NCBI GenBank assembly: GCA_039881045.1
Contig: JAYWVB010000030.1
Coordinates: 248,001 to 312,000 of the forward strand
Reading direction: 5' to 3'
Origin: Chaetomium olivaceum
Taxonomy: Eukaryota > Ascomycota > Sordariomycetes > Sordariales > Chaetomiaceae
DNA: 64,000 nt
Part shown: piece by piece, positions 44,085-54,914 of the stretch
How positions within the stretch are numbered: position 1 is the stretch's first letter
Layout of the letters: each line of letters opens with the position of its first letter
The notes under the pieces: generated by a model
What the model saw: the letters and a program-made list of their open reading frames with translations, nothing else
The model's database searches: none
What the model was told of the DNA's origin: nothing
Position numbers and translations under genes: made by a program

Positions 44085-46625
44085 CTTGCAGGAATTGGCG
44101 CGCGGTCGTCAACGGTCAAAATTCTACAAAACGTGGCCAGTGTGAACCAGTTTTAATTAACTAGTTAGTGTGACACAGTTTCGAGAGGAATTGGGTTGGG
44201 ATGGTTCAGCCACTGACTGGGTTTGGTTACCAGGTAGGTACATGTACATGGGTACCTAATCCAGCGAGTGCCCGGTGCTCTGGGCTATGAATTGGAACGC
44301 GATTGAAAGTCTAACTCCATTTTTATAGACCGGCGAACTGAGTCCAGATAATGATCATAATTTTGCCACCAGAACATGAAGCTTGGGCGTGATTGTCGTG
44401 ATTGTCCCATGATCAACTCGAGGCTCGTTGGGTGATCGTGATCATCAGGGCCCCCTGTAAACGCCACAAAACGAAGAATTCATTCAAGAAACCTGAATTG
44501 AACTCCTAATCCTACGACCGATCAAATAACTAAATACAAGGCATGAAACTTCTCTCAATAACTACCCCGTATTAAGTGAGGTATGGTATTACCTTGGACT
44601 TCACCGGCCTCGTAATTCCAGTGGCTACTACGGAAGAAGCTACCAAAAGTACTGGCTCACCGTCCGTTAAACTGTTAGTGTCTCTGGGCCTTTTTTCTGC
44701 CATGGAAGCAGAACCACCTCACTGGAGCCCGAGAGGCCCGGCTGTGGGGGCCAATTCTTTTGGTAGGATCATCTGTAGCTTGAATTCCCAAGGGCCTAGG
44801 TATTAGATGAAAACAGCCCACGATTCAGACGAGACTGGTCCCGATCCTTCGGGACCTTGTGCCCGGATTTCAACGACCCGAGGTTGGGACCCGACAGACC
44901 GGGCCGCCGCCCACATGAGCTTGATCCTCTTTGCCGGGTCCTGGCCCCGCTGGGGACAGGCTGAACCAGACACACTGAAGACGGGGCTTGCTTTGACTTT
45001 GAGGCATACAACAACAGCCTTCATGACGATAACCCGGACAAAATCAGAGTTACACAGCATGGCTATCTTCCACTAACTAGCAGCGGCCGCGCGCTTATCC
45101 CACAGATTGCAGTCTTTGGGATAAGAACCCGGAAATATGCTCCAATTGCAGGTTTGCAGCAGCCGTGCAGGGAGGGCGAGTCATCCAGACCCAAAGTTCC
45201 AGTGTGTCAGGTTGTCCTGCCCAGGCGGCGGTGCAGGCTACGGTGGAGGCCATGGTGGGGGTCGCGGTGGTGGAGCTTATTCCGACGGCGGACATTTTGG
45301 CGGCACTACGAGGGGCGGCTCAGACCCGGCCGCTGACCTGTCCGGAATGATGTCCAACGTGAAGATAGGGTTCAAAGTCAACTGGAAACAAGACAGCAAA
45401 GGCGACTGGTACTACAAGGACAAGCAAGGCAACCGGGTATCTGACAACCCCCAGCCTAAGAAGTCGTCCAGTACCTTAGCATAGACTGGAATCAAGACAG
45501 CAGAGGCGACTGGTACTACAAGGACAGGAACAACAACAGAGTCTATCAACAAGCAGCATGAATAGGACCATCGGCATTCTACAGCCAGAGAAGCCATCTT
45601 CAAGGCGGTCAGCAGGTCGCGGTCTCTCACTACAGCCCGGTCCAATACAGCAGCCAGGAGGGTACACAAGATGACATTTTGACCACTGGCCCAAGCGGGG
45701 CGAGGTTAGTTTCCAGGAGCAAGATCGGAGAGGGTTAGTCGTTGGATATCGGCAAAACAGTGCTGGCACTGGGGAGTTGCTCGGCGTTTGTTGGTTCGGT
45801 TGGTAATTTTTGCTTTTCTTTTATATTTTTTTATTGTTTTATATCCCTTATTGAAATTGAGCTGGAACCACTAGAGGGAAACCCGAAGATGGCTGGTACA
45901 TTGGACAGGTAGTAGATTAAGGAGTGGTAGAACCTGGGCAGGGCCCTGAAATATAATTACGGAAATCTCTGTGTAACTGTCTCAGGAATATACTACAATC
46001 ATCTGATAACGACTCTACGATCTACGAGCGTACTAATCTTGAGAGAGATGCAAAAGAGCGACTATTCCGAGGATCTATTCGCGAAGTCCAACAGCCACGT
46101 ATTCACGGTGATCACTAGGTCAAGAGCTCGCAAACAAAGGATGAGAGTGCGTAGCACTCGGAACTGGTTAATCGAGGTGTGGCTAATGTGATGCCTAGTG
46201 ATAATAATAATAATAATGGATAAAGATGAAGGAGGAAAGAAGTGCCTATTCCGCATTGCTGAGCTTTTATTCTCATAACTCGGTGTCTGTTGATGTGACC
46301 TCCAACTGATTTGGATCCATAGCCGCGATCCCGAATCGGTCGGTAATCGTAATTCCAATCTCTCACCCTGGCAAAATTGGTTCGGTGTTATTACCCGGCA
46401 AACATGATGGTCGCCTTTGCGTTCTCGATCCATTGCATCCCAGTCAGCATGCAGAACCATGCAGATCGCGTTGATGATAGGCCCATGAACCCCGTTGATG
46501 TCCCGCTTGTGAGGGGAAGCCGGACTGGGCGACGGCATCTGAAGGGGACGGTCATCAAACCAGAGAGGTCGTTGTCTTCACCCCCTCAACAAAGCGTTTC
46601 CCACACACATTCCAGGCTGCCTACC
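44085..46625. other. Mostly non-coding 2.5 kb around the glycine-rich locus
   Basis: Apart from the glycine-rich frame at 45137-45561 no gene is supported. A TAA trinucleotide run lies at 46201-46217. The right end is the promoter of the FAD oxidase. Confidence 0.4.
45137..45561 (+). pseudogene. Glycine-rich short protein with repeated W-QDS-GDWYYKD unit, probably degenerate
   Basis: The open frame to 45484 has a Gly/His-rich stretch (GGGAGYGGGHGGGRGGGAY), then NWKQDSKGDWYYKDKQGNRV. A stop follows, and straight after it, in another frame, comes a second unit DWNQDSRGDWYYKDRNNNRV. The two DNA units are about 104 bases apart and very similar. I do not recognise the family. The stop and frame change between units suggest a shortened gene, or an intron I cannot define. 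The frame begins at a non-ATG or weak start, so upstream exons may be missing. Confidence 0.3.
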
Positions 46626-48665
46626 ATGGCTCCCGTCACTTATCTGCTTGGGTTCCGCTCCCTTCTATTCTCTCTTTCGGCGCGGCGCAAGGCACAAGCG
46701 ACCATGCCTACCCTCTATTCGAGTACGAGACCAAATCCTTGACCAAGGAGGGACTCGAAATCCTGCTTGCTGAGGCCGGTGTCTCAGACGATGCCCCCCT
46801 CTTTGCATTTGACGACGGAACTCAGACAAACCCGGGTGCAAGTAGGCCAGCTTGTAAGGTGTTTCCGGGGGATACAGAATGGCCATCTCAGAGTACCTGG
46901 CAAATTTTCGACAAGCTCTTGGGCGAAGCTCTCATTAAGACAGTACCGGTTGCTGCTCCGTGTTACGAAAACCTTGGGGTCTACGATGCCGAAAAGTGTG
47001 CTGCCGTGCGGGATTCCTTCGCCGGCCCTTATTTCCAGTAAGTGTCGGCTAGGATAATCGATCTTGCCGTTTATGGCACAAACTCATACCTCTTAGTGAA
47101 AACGACCCGACCTCCATCTTTTGGCCGCTGTACCAGGGAAGAACATGCATGGTGACGGACGACCCCCAGCGGCAACTGCACCCAGGGAGGCTTCCCCATC
47201 TACGCTGTGAATGTCAGCAGCGTGAGCCATATTCAGTTGGCTATCAACTTTGCGCGTAATGCCAACCTGCGGCTAGTGATCAAGAATACGGGACACTGCT
47301 ACCTCGGCAAGAGTAGCGGAGCTGGTGCTCTCAGTATCTGGACGCACAACCTAAAAAACCTCGAGTACTTTCCTGATCTTGAGATCCCCGGATACTCCGG
47401 GCCAGCAATGAAGGTCGGCGCTGGTGTTACTATGCGTGAGGTGTATGCAGAGGCCGACAGGAACGACGTCAGCGTTCTAGGAGGTATTTGCGAAGTGAGT
47501 GGGGACACGAACCGTTGACATAAACCACAGGCTAACCTCGCTGGTACAGAGTGTCGGGTATGCGGGCGGGTACGTCGCGGGTGGCGGACACACACCTCTG
47601 TCCGGACTCTACGGAATGGCAGCCGACCACGTCATGGCTCTGGAGGTCGTCACAGCTGACGGGCACTTCATCACGGCCTCGCCCGAGGAGAACACCGACC
47701 TGTACTGGGCCCTCCGCGGCGGCGGCGGTAGCACCTTCGGCGTGGTCACCTCCATCATCATCCGGGTGCACCCCAAACTCCCCTGGTCACCTCCACCTTC
47801 ACCATCAACACCTCCCCGACCGTCAGCGCCGACGCCTTCTGGGAGGCCATGTACACCTACTTCTCGCTCTTCATCCCCTTCACCGACGCGGGCACCTACT
47901 CCTGGTTCACCCTCTTCAGCGACGAGAACGGCAACCACAACTTCACCATGACCCCCTTCTTCGCCCCCAACCACACCCTCGCCTCCTTCGCCGACCTCAC
48001 CGCCCCGCTCTTCACCCGCCTCGACGCCCTGAAGATCCCCGTCACCCCAAACACCACCCTCCACCCGTCCTTCTACGCCGCCTGGGACGCCACCTGGGGC
48101 AGCGACGTCCGCCTCAACGCCGCGGGGCGCATCTCCGTCCCGGGGAACCGTCTCCTCCCGCGCCGCAACTGGGAGGACCCGGCGCTCTTCAACGCGACTT
48201 TTGCCGTGCTGCGTCGGCATGCCGAGGCCGGGCGCGTGCTTCTGGGATATCACCAGGCGCCGCGGAACCGAGCGAATGCTGATAATGCGGTAAACTCAGC
48301 CTGGCGGGAGGTGGTGTGTTTTTTTGATCTTGTCGGGGCAGCTGCCGGCCGGGGTGACGGATCCGAGCGTGGAGGAGGTGCGGGCGGCGTCGGAGGATTT
48401 GAGGCGGGAGGTGATTGCGCCGTTGAGGGAGATTGCGCCCGAGAGCGAGGGCGGTGGGGCGTATTTGAATGAGGCGAATGTGGATGAGCCGATGTGGAGG
48501 GAGGCGTTTTATGGGGTGCATTATGAGCGGTTGTTGGAGGTGAAGAGGAAGTGGGACCCTAGAGAGGTGTTTTATGCGACGACGGCGGTGGGGAGTGAGG
48601 GATGGGAGGTGAGGGATGGGGAGATGGGGGTGCAGACGCAGAATGGGAGGTTGTGTCGCGTTTAA
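46626..48665 (+). CDS. Secreted FAD-dependent oxidase of the BBE/VAO family, with several one-base frame changes
   Basis: Flavoprotein oxidoreductase of the berberine-bridge type. Signal peptide MAPVTYLLG... ends near FGAAQG. Exon 1 ends at 47037, exon 2 is 47097-47494 and exon 3 starts at 47550; introns are 59 and 55 bases and in phase. FAD-domain landmarks: LVIKNTGHCYLGKSSGAG (His candidate for 8-alpha linkage), GGICESVGYAGGYVAGGGH (Cys candidate for a second linkage), WALRGGGGSTFGVVTSI. The C-terminal BBE segment is AFYGVHYERLLEVKRKWDP. Four homopolymers must change by one base to keep the frame: GGG 46650-46652, C5 47163-47167, CCCC 47780-47783 and T7 48319-48325. So many in one gene suggests sequence error as much as decay. 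Substrate unknown; alcohol or sugar oxidation is possible. Confidence 0.82.
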
Positions 48666-48730
48666 GGTGGTGGCCATTCTTGGGACTTTAGTTAGGTTTG
48701 TGCTCGGTCATTGCAACAAAACCAGAAAAT

Positions 48731-48765
48731 TTGGCTTGTGGTGTAGTGGTAACATCACGGAGAGG
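48731..48765 (+). other. tRNA-like D-arm relic
   Basis: GTGGTGTAGTGGTAACATCAC resembles the D-arm of the tRNA-Glu at 2594, but no anticodon stem or T-arm follows. A 5' tRNA fragment. Confidence 0.35.
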
Positions 48766-49147
48766 ACCAGGTTGCGGTTAGGTGTGTATTTCGGGGCCTG
48801 TTCTCTCTCTCTAGGAGTTCCCTAGTAAGCAATATATTATAGTGCTTGGAAATAACTTCGTAAGTATTGTGAAACACTTGTTGTGAACCTTTGGCTTTAC
48901 CAAGCCTTCCACCCTAATTATTAGCCACGATACCTCTGCTAAACCCTTTCAGAGCCAGATCTGACCGGATTTGTTATACAAAACAACGCTGGGAAGAGAC
49001 GACTCATCGACGACTGACGCGAGCATCTGAAAAAACCGGGTAGGCGGAAAGGAAACGAGGCCGACAGGTTGGGGAAAACGATGACACCAAGGCTTCACGA
49101 TGCTTCCTTAACATCAGAGGGGTGCGTTGGGACGAGCGTGATGAGTG

Positions 49148-49190
49148 GGACGGTGGCGCAGCGGTAAATGTCATGACGATTAGTTGCTCC
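49148..49190 (+). other. Second tRNA-like D-arm relic
   Basis: GGACGGTGGCGCAGCGGTAA resembles a tRNA 5' half; the 3' half is missing. Weak. Confidence 0.2.
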
Positions 49191-49274
49191 CAGCACCCGC
49201 TTCCTATCTTTGTCGCCCCTGGCACCTCCGGCCTCTTTCCTTGTCATCTAACAACCTGCTCTCAAATATGAAGT

Positions 49275-50774
49275 CTAAGATGAACTAAACCACGGATGCG
49301 CGAGGATGGCCTCTGCCGAAGGACGCTTTGAAACATCGTATTCCAAGATCCACCGCAGCAGCCGCGCGACCTCGTCCATTTCAGCATCGTCCATGTCCTC
49401 CGGTTTGAGGTCCCGCAGCTGGTCTTCCAGAGGCAAAAATTCGCGCACGTTGGCGAGCCAGAAATCTGAAGATTCACTCATGTCATCCATGGGCGAATCT
49501 GGGATGGCCTCCCTCTGGGCTTGACCATCATTGCCATCGTCACCGTCGTCTCCGTCATCAAGATCAATAAAATCATCACCATCGACACCGTCATGGTCCA
49601 TACCGTCTCCGTCATCTCCAGCGCTACCATGGTTGATGGTGGCTTCCAACCGCTTCCCGTCCGCGTCGTAGTACCGATCGCGGCGCCGCCAGTGCGAGGC
49701 TAATTGCGCGGGCAACGGCCCCAACACCTCGGAGAGCTGGATCAGGTGCTCGTCGTTGATCCCCTCGTCCGACGCCTCGTCGCCGTCCAGCCCCTCGAGC
49801 CCGACAAAAAGATTGCGACCCGTCACCAACTCAAAGACGAGGCAGCCGAATGCCCAGATGTCGATTCCCTTACCCAATGGAATCTGGGCGTTGCGTAGGA
49901 TAGATTCGGGCGCGCGGAGCGCCACTGGCGTGACGATGGTGGCGGGCGGATGGCGCTCCAGGAATGAGGCGCCGAGGTCGGCGAGCTTGACGACCGGATC
50001 GAGCTCGAACGTCACCAGGTCCTTCAGCGGTGCGGCTTCCAAGAGATACGGCGGCGCCCAGAGGTCGGTCTTGCCATCGCGTCGGATCAGCGCATGCCCC
50101 TCGCTTGGAAGCTGTTGGACCTTTTGCAGCACGGAGGGGTCAGGGCCGAAAGGCTCGCCGAGCGGGGGAATGGTGGCCAAGATGTTGCCAGGATGCAGGT
50201 CGCTGTGTACGATACCGTGTTGATGGAGGGTGCGGAGTCCGAGGAGGGCATCGCGCAGGATTCGGTGGGTGAGCGTCTTGGGGAAGCGTGGCCGGCGGTC
50301 CAAGGGGTCCAAGGCCTGGTCCTCAAACTCGGATCGGTTGAGCAAGGTGCTGATATGAGGGCCCATCGGATCCATAACAAGACAAGCATGCCGGCCATTA
50401 GGCCCGCGCACGTCGAATGAGTCGCGTAATCCAACGACATGGCGATTCGCGGTCTGCGGCAGGGTTCGATAGACAGCCAGGCTTTTGTCGATGGCACTGG
50501 CTTCCTTCTTGGCCAAGCCAGCGACAGAAACCTTCAAGGCGGCGAAGCAGTTTAAGCTCATATCGGCCACTAGCCAGGCGGTAGAGAAGGATCCTTGGCC
50601 AAGCTTCCGGACGACGCGATAGCGACCCCCGAGCACATCGCCCAGGATCACAGGGTGGTAGCCACCTGGGCGATACGACTCGCCCCATTCGCACGGAGTG
50701 CCATGTGCCTCGAAGCGAAAGTCGACCTCGTCCTCAGGATCGCAGCTGGGTGGTGTTTTGGGAGGAGAGTCCAT
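49275..50774 (-). CDS. SRPK-like serine/threonine protein kinase
   Basis: Single-exon kinase of 499 residues, from ATG at 50774 (MDSPPKTPP) after a short upstream in-frame extension that I exclude. N-terminal CEWGESYRPGGYHPV and YRVVRKLGQGSFSTAWLV are typical of SR-protein kinases. The catalytic loop reads HSDLHPGNIL (HRD Arg replaced by Ser; catalytic Asp kept), the metal motif is ADLGAS (DLG as in SRPKs), and the APE-like motif is RAPES. The kinase is split by an acidic insert (DDGDGMDHDGVDGDD and following, about residues 385-425) before the last helices and WILEYDVSKRPSAEAILAHPW. SRPKs phosphorylate Arg-Ser-rich proteins; fungal relatives are numerous and this one's substrate is unknown. 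Confidence 0.88.
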   Translation of the reverse strand: MDSPPKTPPSCDPEDEVDFRFEAHGTPCEWGESYRPGGYHPVILGDVLGGRYRVVRKLGQGSFSTAWLVADMSLNCFAALKVSVAGLAKKEASAIDKSLAVYRTLPQTANRHVVGLRDSFDVRGPNGRHACLVMDPMGPHISTLLNRSEFEDQALDPLDRRPRFPKTLTHRILRDALLGLRTLHQHGIVHSDLHPGNILATIPPLGEPFGPDPSVLQKVQQLPSEGHALIRRDGKTDLWAPPYLLEAAPLKDLVTFELDPVVKLADLGASFLERHPPATIVTPVALRAPESILRNAQIPLGKGIDIWAFGCLVFELVTGRNLFVGLEGLDGDEASDEGINDEHLIQLSEVLGPLPAQLASHWRRRDRYYDADGKRLEATINHGSAGDDGDGMDHDGVDGDDFIDLDDGDDGDDGNDGQAQREAIPDSPMDDMSESSDFWLANVREFLPLEDQLRDLKPEDMDDAEMDEVARLLRWILEYDVSKRPSAEAILAHPWFSSS

Positions 50775-52060
50775 GGGGACGGAGATAGGGAGGGAGATGG
50801 GAGAGAGATGGAGTTGGAGAGTGACGAGAGAGAAAGAGAACAAGATGTCGTCGTGACGAACTTAGTTCAAATAAGCCCAATAATAAAACCCAGAGGACTC
50901 AATGGGGGAATTTGGGGAGAGGGTACGACAGGAGGAGAGCAAATAACGGAAAGCAGGAAGAATTCGCGGGGCGGATGAATCCATAACAGTGATGAATGGG
51001 GGCTAAAACGGACAGCAGGCCAAATCTGTAGAGCTCCACAATACCCAGCCACACGGAGCCTTGCCCACAAACGGCCCACAAACGGGCCCCAAACGGAAGC
51101 GGCGTCTGATCACAGCACTGCGGCGTCCAAGATTCAGATCAGGACGGTGACACAAGCACGGCAAAGCGAGTCTCAGCGCTCTCAGACGGCGATTGGGGAG
51201 GCTCAATCAACCCCGGCCTGCCCTGGCGCTCCCCACTATCTGCTTATATTTTTAGCATTGGGGGCCGAGGGCCTCGCCGCCTCGGGGACGGCGATGTGGG
51301 GCAGCACTGGCCGGGCTGCTATGCATGTCCCTACCTACCTAGGTATCTTGGTATAGGGAGCGTGTCAAACTTCGTACCTACGAGATACCTACCAAGGTCA
51401 TCATCTTGATGCGTCTGGGCTTGTGGCCCCTATCCGACCAACTTACGCCACCTTGGACGTTTGAGAACCACCCCCCCCCCCCCCCACCAGCCGAGCTGGT
51501 GATCGTTTTGAGCGAGGCTGCCGACGGGGTTGCCGCTTGCACATGCCGTTTTATCTCGACCATGTTGGCCCGGAATCTTCCTTCAACTTGCGCCCCCTTG
51601 CAAGTTTGAAAACCACATTCAACTGGACCAGTGGGGGTATTGGGTGAGGTTGCGGACAAGGGCCGCGGTTTGAACATTCCGTTTCGTTGCGACCCTGTTA
51701 GCCCGGAATCTTCCTCCAACTGGCTGCCAGAGAAGGTTGCGAGAAGTGTCATGTCTCATTCTCAGTTTCAGACCCCCTACTCGCTCGGGGTCACCCGAGT
51801 GAGGAGCCACACGTCCAAAAATATCCTGGAAAGCACGGTCGACGAGGACGCCAAAGGCTGCGGCTCGTCGAGTGAGGGACGAAGATATAATGAAGGCTTC
51901 CAGCCGAATAACATCACGCCTCTTGCTTCTAACCAAACACAACCCGCCATCTTCGCCATCTTCGCCATTTCCAAGTCGTCCCCGTTTCTACACAAACGTC
52001 TCAGTCTCTGAACTCCTGACGAGCTATTACTGCTACCCATAATCTCCTCCTCAAATCACC
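50775..52060. other. Intergenic with a diverged tandem duplication and a poly-C run
   Basis: Holds the promoters of the leftward kinase and the rightward small gene. The tandem repeat at 51450-51735 is listed separately. Confidence 0.5.
51450..51735. repeat. Diverged tandem duplication, unit about 133 bases
   Basis: The word GCCCGGAATCTTCC plus CAACT occurs near 51568 and again at 51701, with more distant similarity before each (CCTTGGACGTTTGAGAACCAC against CCTTGCAAGTTTGAAAACCAC). Two old copies of one unit. The first contains a run of 15 C (51471-51485). Confidence 0.6.
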
Positions 52061-52429
52061 ATGCCTCGCTCGAACATCCGTATCCGTTTCAGCGATCAAG
52101 TGCCCGACGACGACGGGTACCGCCGATATCTCGAGGGCAAAGTCCTGGACTTCATCGAACTCGATCCGCATAACAAAGGTCTTGCGAACTGTGCGGCGGC
52201 CATCGTCTTGTAAAGCTCACACCCACTGTTTGCCGCTTGTAGTGATGTCGGTATTGACTTCTCAAATAGTAACAGTGGCCATTCGAGCCGATCTGACCGC
52301 AGAGATCACTCGACTGTGAAGTTCTACGATCTTGACCGGGAAGGAAAGGCGCGGTTCTACGTCACCCAGCACGTTGTGGTGACGAAATACAGGGTATGGC
52401 TGCGGGAAAACCGGCGCCGGCGCCGCTAG
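52061..52429 (+). CDS. Small basic two-exon protein, 100 residues, unknown
   Basis: Exon 1 52061-52209 and exon 2 52276-52429 join in phase at a GTAAAG donor and ACAG acceptor. The start context TCACCATGCC is good. The protein begins MPRSNIRIRFSDQVPDDDGY and ends in an Arg cluster (RENRRRRR). It has mixed charge, no signal peptide or membrane span. I do not recognise it. A truncated neighbour or chance open frames are alternatives. Confidence 0.4.
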
Positions 52430-53201
52430 ATACCTGCATAGTCTGGCTATGGCTTCAAGTTGTCTGCAGGCATGACGCTCGAAGCATAGACGCGCTGTTT
52501 ACGTGATGGCAGGCCGTCACGAGGGGGTTTGCGGCCTGGTGCCTGCGGCCTGGGGAATTTATGTCTCTAGTTAGGCAATAAGACCGATTTGAATATTGTG
52601 ACATCGTGGGAAAATCCGACGCTTTGTCTGTCTCCCGACTATGGGCTACATATCGCCACCTTGGAACACGGCATCGGGTCTCGGCTCAATGTTAACGCCC
52701 AGCGATATAGGTTCGGAAATACATCCTGGCAGTTCTATGTCTTCTTCAACCAAGTAGGCGGTCGTAGTTACTGGATACCTCCCTAGTATTATATACTACG
52801 TATGTACCTGTAGGTAATGTGCCTACCTATGCTGGGGTTTCAACACTTAAGATCAACATCATTGTTATTATTATTATTATTCGTACACTGCTATGCCCTA
52901 GAGCGGGCCTGGGTGGTGGGGGGGCGGATGTTGTTGCAACCAGCGGGTGTGTGCGACCAACGGAAACAGAAACCTCCGTATCTCAGATTACCTGCATCAT
53001 ACACAAAGTATATTAATTCGGGCTCACAGATTACACTATCGTGGGTGGGCTGTGCCGCTTTGTTGCAGCAGCCCAGCAAGCGCCGGCAAGCGACCGTCCC
53101 CGGGAACAGACGCGCCGAGTCTGCAGTTCGATTCTCCCTCTCTCTCGCTGTGAAAACCAGCCCCATTCTACCCTGCAAATAATTTGCCGGACCGTTTGTC
53201 A
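52430..53201. other. Intergenic
   Basis: A TTA run at about 52860-52879 and a GC-rich stretch; no supported gene. Confidence 0.45.
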
Positions 53202-54496
53202 TGGACATGGTGCAATCGGCACACGATGCGATGGCGTCCGACGAGGAGTCCGAGGCCGTCGGCGGTCATCCCATCGAAACACCACCCGATGATAACAACC
53301 GCCTCGATCAACCCGTCAGACCTAGAAAAGGAATTGAACGAACATCTCGAACATTTTCAACCCAGACTTGAATCATGCTCTATGCTGGAGAACTGGCCCG
53401 CCGAGCTCAGGGACCATATTCTCTTCAGTATACCGGACTTGCTCACGCTTCAAACGCTCGTTCGGGCCTCGCCCATGATGCATGCACAGTACCACAGCAA
53501 CCGCGACGCCATTATTCGTGCCTGTTATTAAACCTCTAGCTCGCCAATACAGCACGTGGGCGCTCCAGAACCTTTCTCGGGCAGCTTCTGAGTTACCGGC
53601 ACAGGACCAAGAAACCGTGGAGACGCCAACCGCAGAGGAGCAAAACATCACGTTACGTAGAAGCGAAGAAATACAGATTTTCGAGCCCTGTATCGGTATG
53701 AGACGTATTACCATCTCTTCGGTCGCAAAAATATAGACGGAGAAGAAGAGGTCCTGCTGTTGAATGAGATCCACAGCAACTTCTTCGGCTTGTTTTATCC
53801 TTGGGAAGCGGAAGCTATCGGATGCATCGATATATTCGCAAAGCAGAGATACGACCAGACTTTTGGTGACGTCCAAGACGCTTTGCATGCTGCGAACCCC
53901 AAAATCAACTTCAGGAATCATGCCCAGGCCAAGGAAGGATCGGTCTTTGCATGTACCCAGCGTGAAGGTGAGTTGCTCCATTTGCCATTACGGGCTAGTT
54001 TTATGGATATTAACCCGAAGTTATCAACAGCAACAGATTTCATGGACGGCACCGTTTCAAGGGGTCTTCGTGCCACAATTGATCTTGCAACCGATGATCG
54101 CGCGTCTCTTCTCGCCAAACTCCGCAAATATCTTCGCCGCAGCCTCCTTTTAGACGACCCAATCAGGAGGACCCTTATGGCGGCGGTCCATGCACAGCGG
54201 CGCAATGCGGCTCTCAATGCGCAGGATGAGGCTGAGCAGCGGAAGGAAGTGATGGAATTTGCCGGTGACGCCGTGCCGCTCAACGACCCGCCACTTGGGT
54301 GGGTGCTGTTATGGAACGGGATTTACCTCATTATTGACGGAGAATATGTCCTCAAAACTGGGGTTATGTTATGTGGAATGAGCGTCGACGAAGTGAGCGG
54401 GGGGCCAAGGCCCTCATATTGAAGCAGCGGGAGGCGGAGCCGGAGCGAGTCAAGGATATTAGGATGTTCTACGGCTGGAAGCCTTCGGGGGCCTGA
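53202..54496 (+). pseudogene. Decayed F-box gene
   Basis: Starts at ATG 53202 (MDMVQSAHDAMASDEESEA). The F-box follows in another frame: MLENWPAELRDHILFSIPDL, LLTLQTLVRASPMMH, ending in a stop after RDAIIRACY at 53529-53531. Downstream frames give ALYRYETYYHLFGRKN, then LFYPWEAEAIGCIDIF and KYLRRSLLLDD, and the end reads GYVMWNERR and MFYGWKP with a stop at 54494-54496. Together this is the layout of a common Sordariales F-box family of about 450 residues. At least three frame changes (near 53531, near 53685, and AAAA at 54354-54357) and a possible deletion after the F-box break it. F-box proteins act as SCF substrate receptors. Confidence 0.6.
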
Positions 54497-54914
54497 ACGC
54501 GACTAATGGGCGTTGGGTAGGGCCAACACAAAGGGCGGTCTAGTTGTTATTGAGTTGCGAGCTACTGTATTTTGCGCGCATCGTTCTGGAAACTCATCCC
54601 GATATCCTGACATTCCAGCAACAACCCCTGAATGACCGAAGCCGGATCTTTGCCGGCCGGTGCCACGGAGATGTGGGGCAAAACCGGAGACCGGCACCAA
54701 AAACCGGGCGACCGTCCGGGCATGTGGGGCAGCTGTCAACGACGTCATACCTACTTTGCCGGTGCTAAACTTGCTCCGGGAACCCCCACGCCTGTTTGAT
54801 ACAGTTGTTCATCACAACGGTTTATCGTCTACTCATACTTGTCACCGGCCATCACTTTGGCATCTCTGTCTTGAAGCAATAAAAGAAAGAAAAGGTCCGA
54901 GTTAAAAGTCCACA
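54497..54914. other. Promoter region of the phosphoketolase gene
   Basis: No gene seen. Contains a repeated CCGG/ACCGG-rich patch near 54650-54715. Confidence 0.45.

Larger units (their letters stand above)
48666..49274. other. Intergenic with two tRNA-like 5' fragments
   Basis: Between two convergent 3' ends. No gene. Contains the tRNA-like relics listed separately. Confidence 0.5.
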
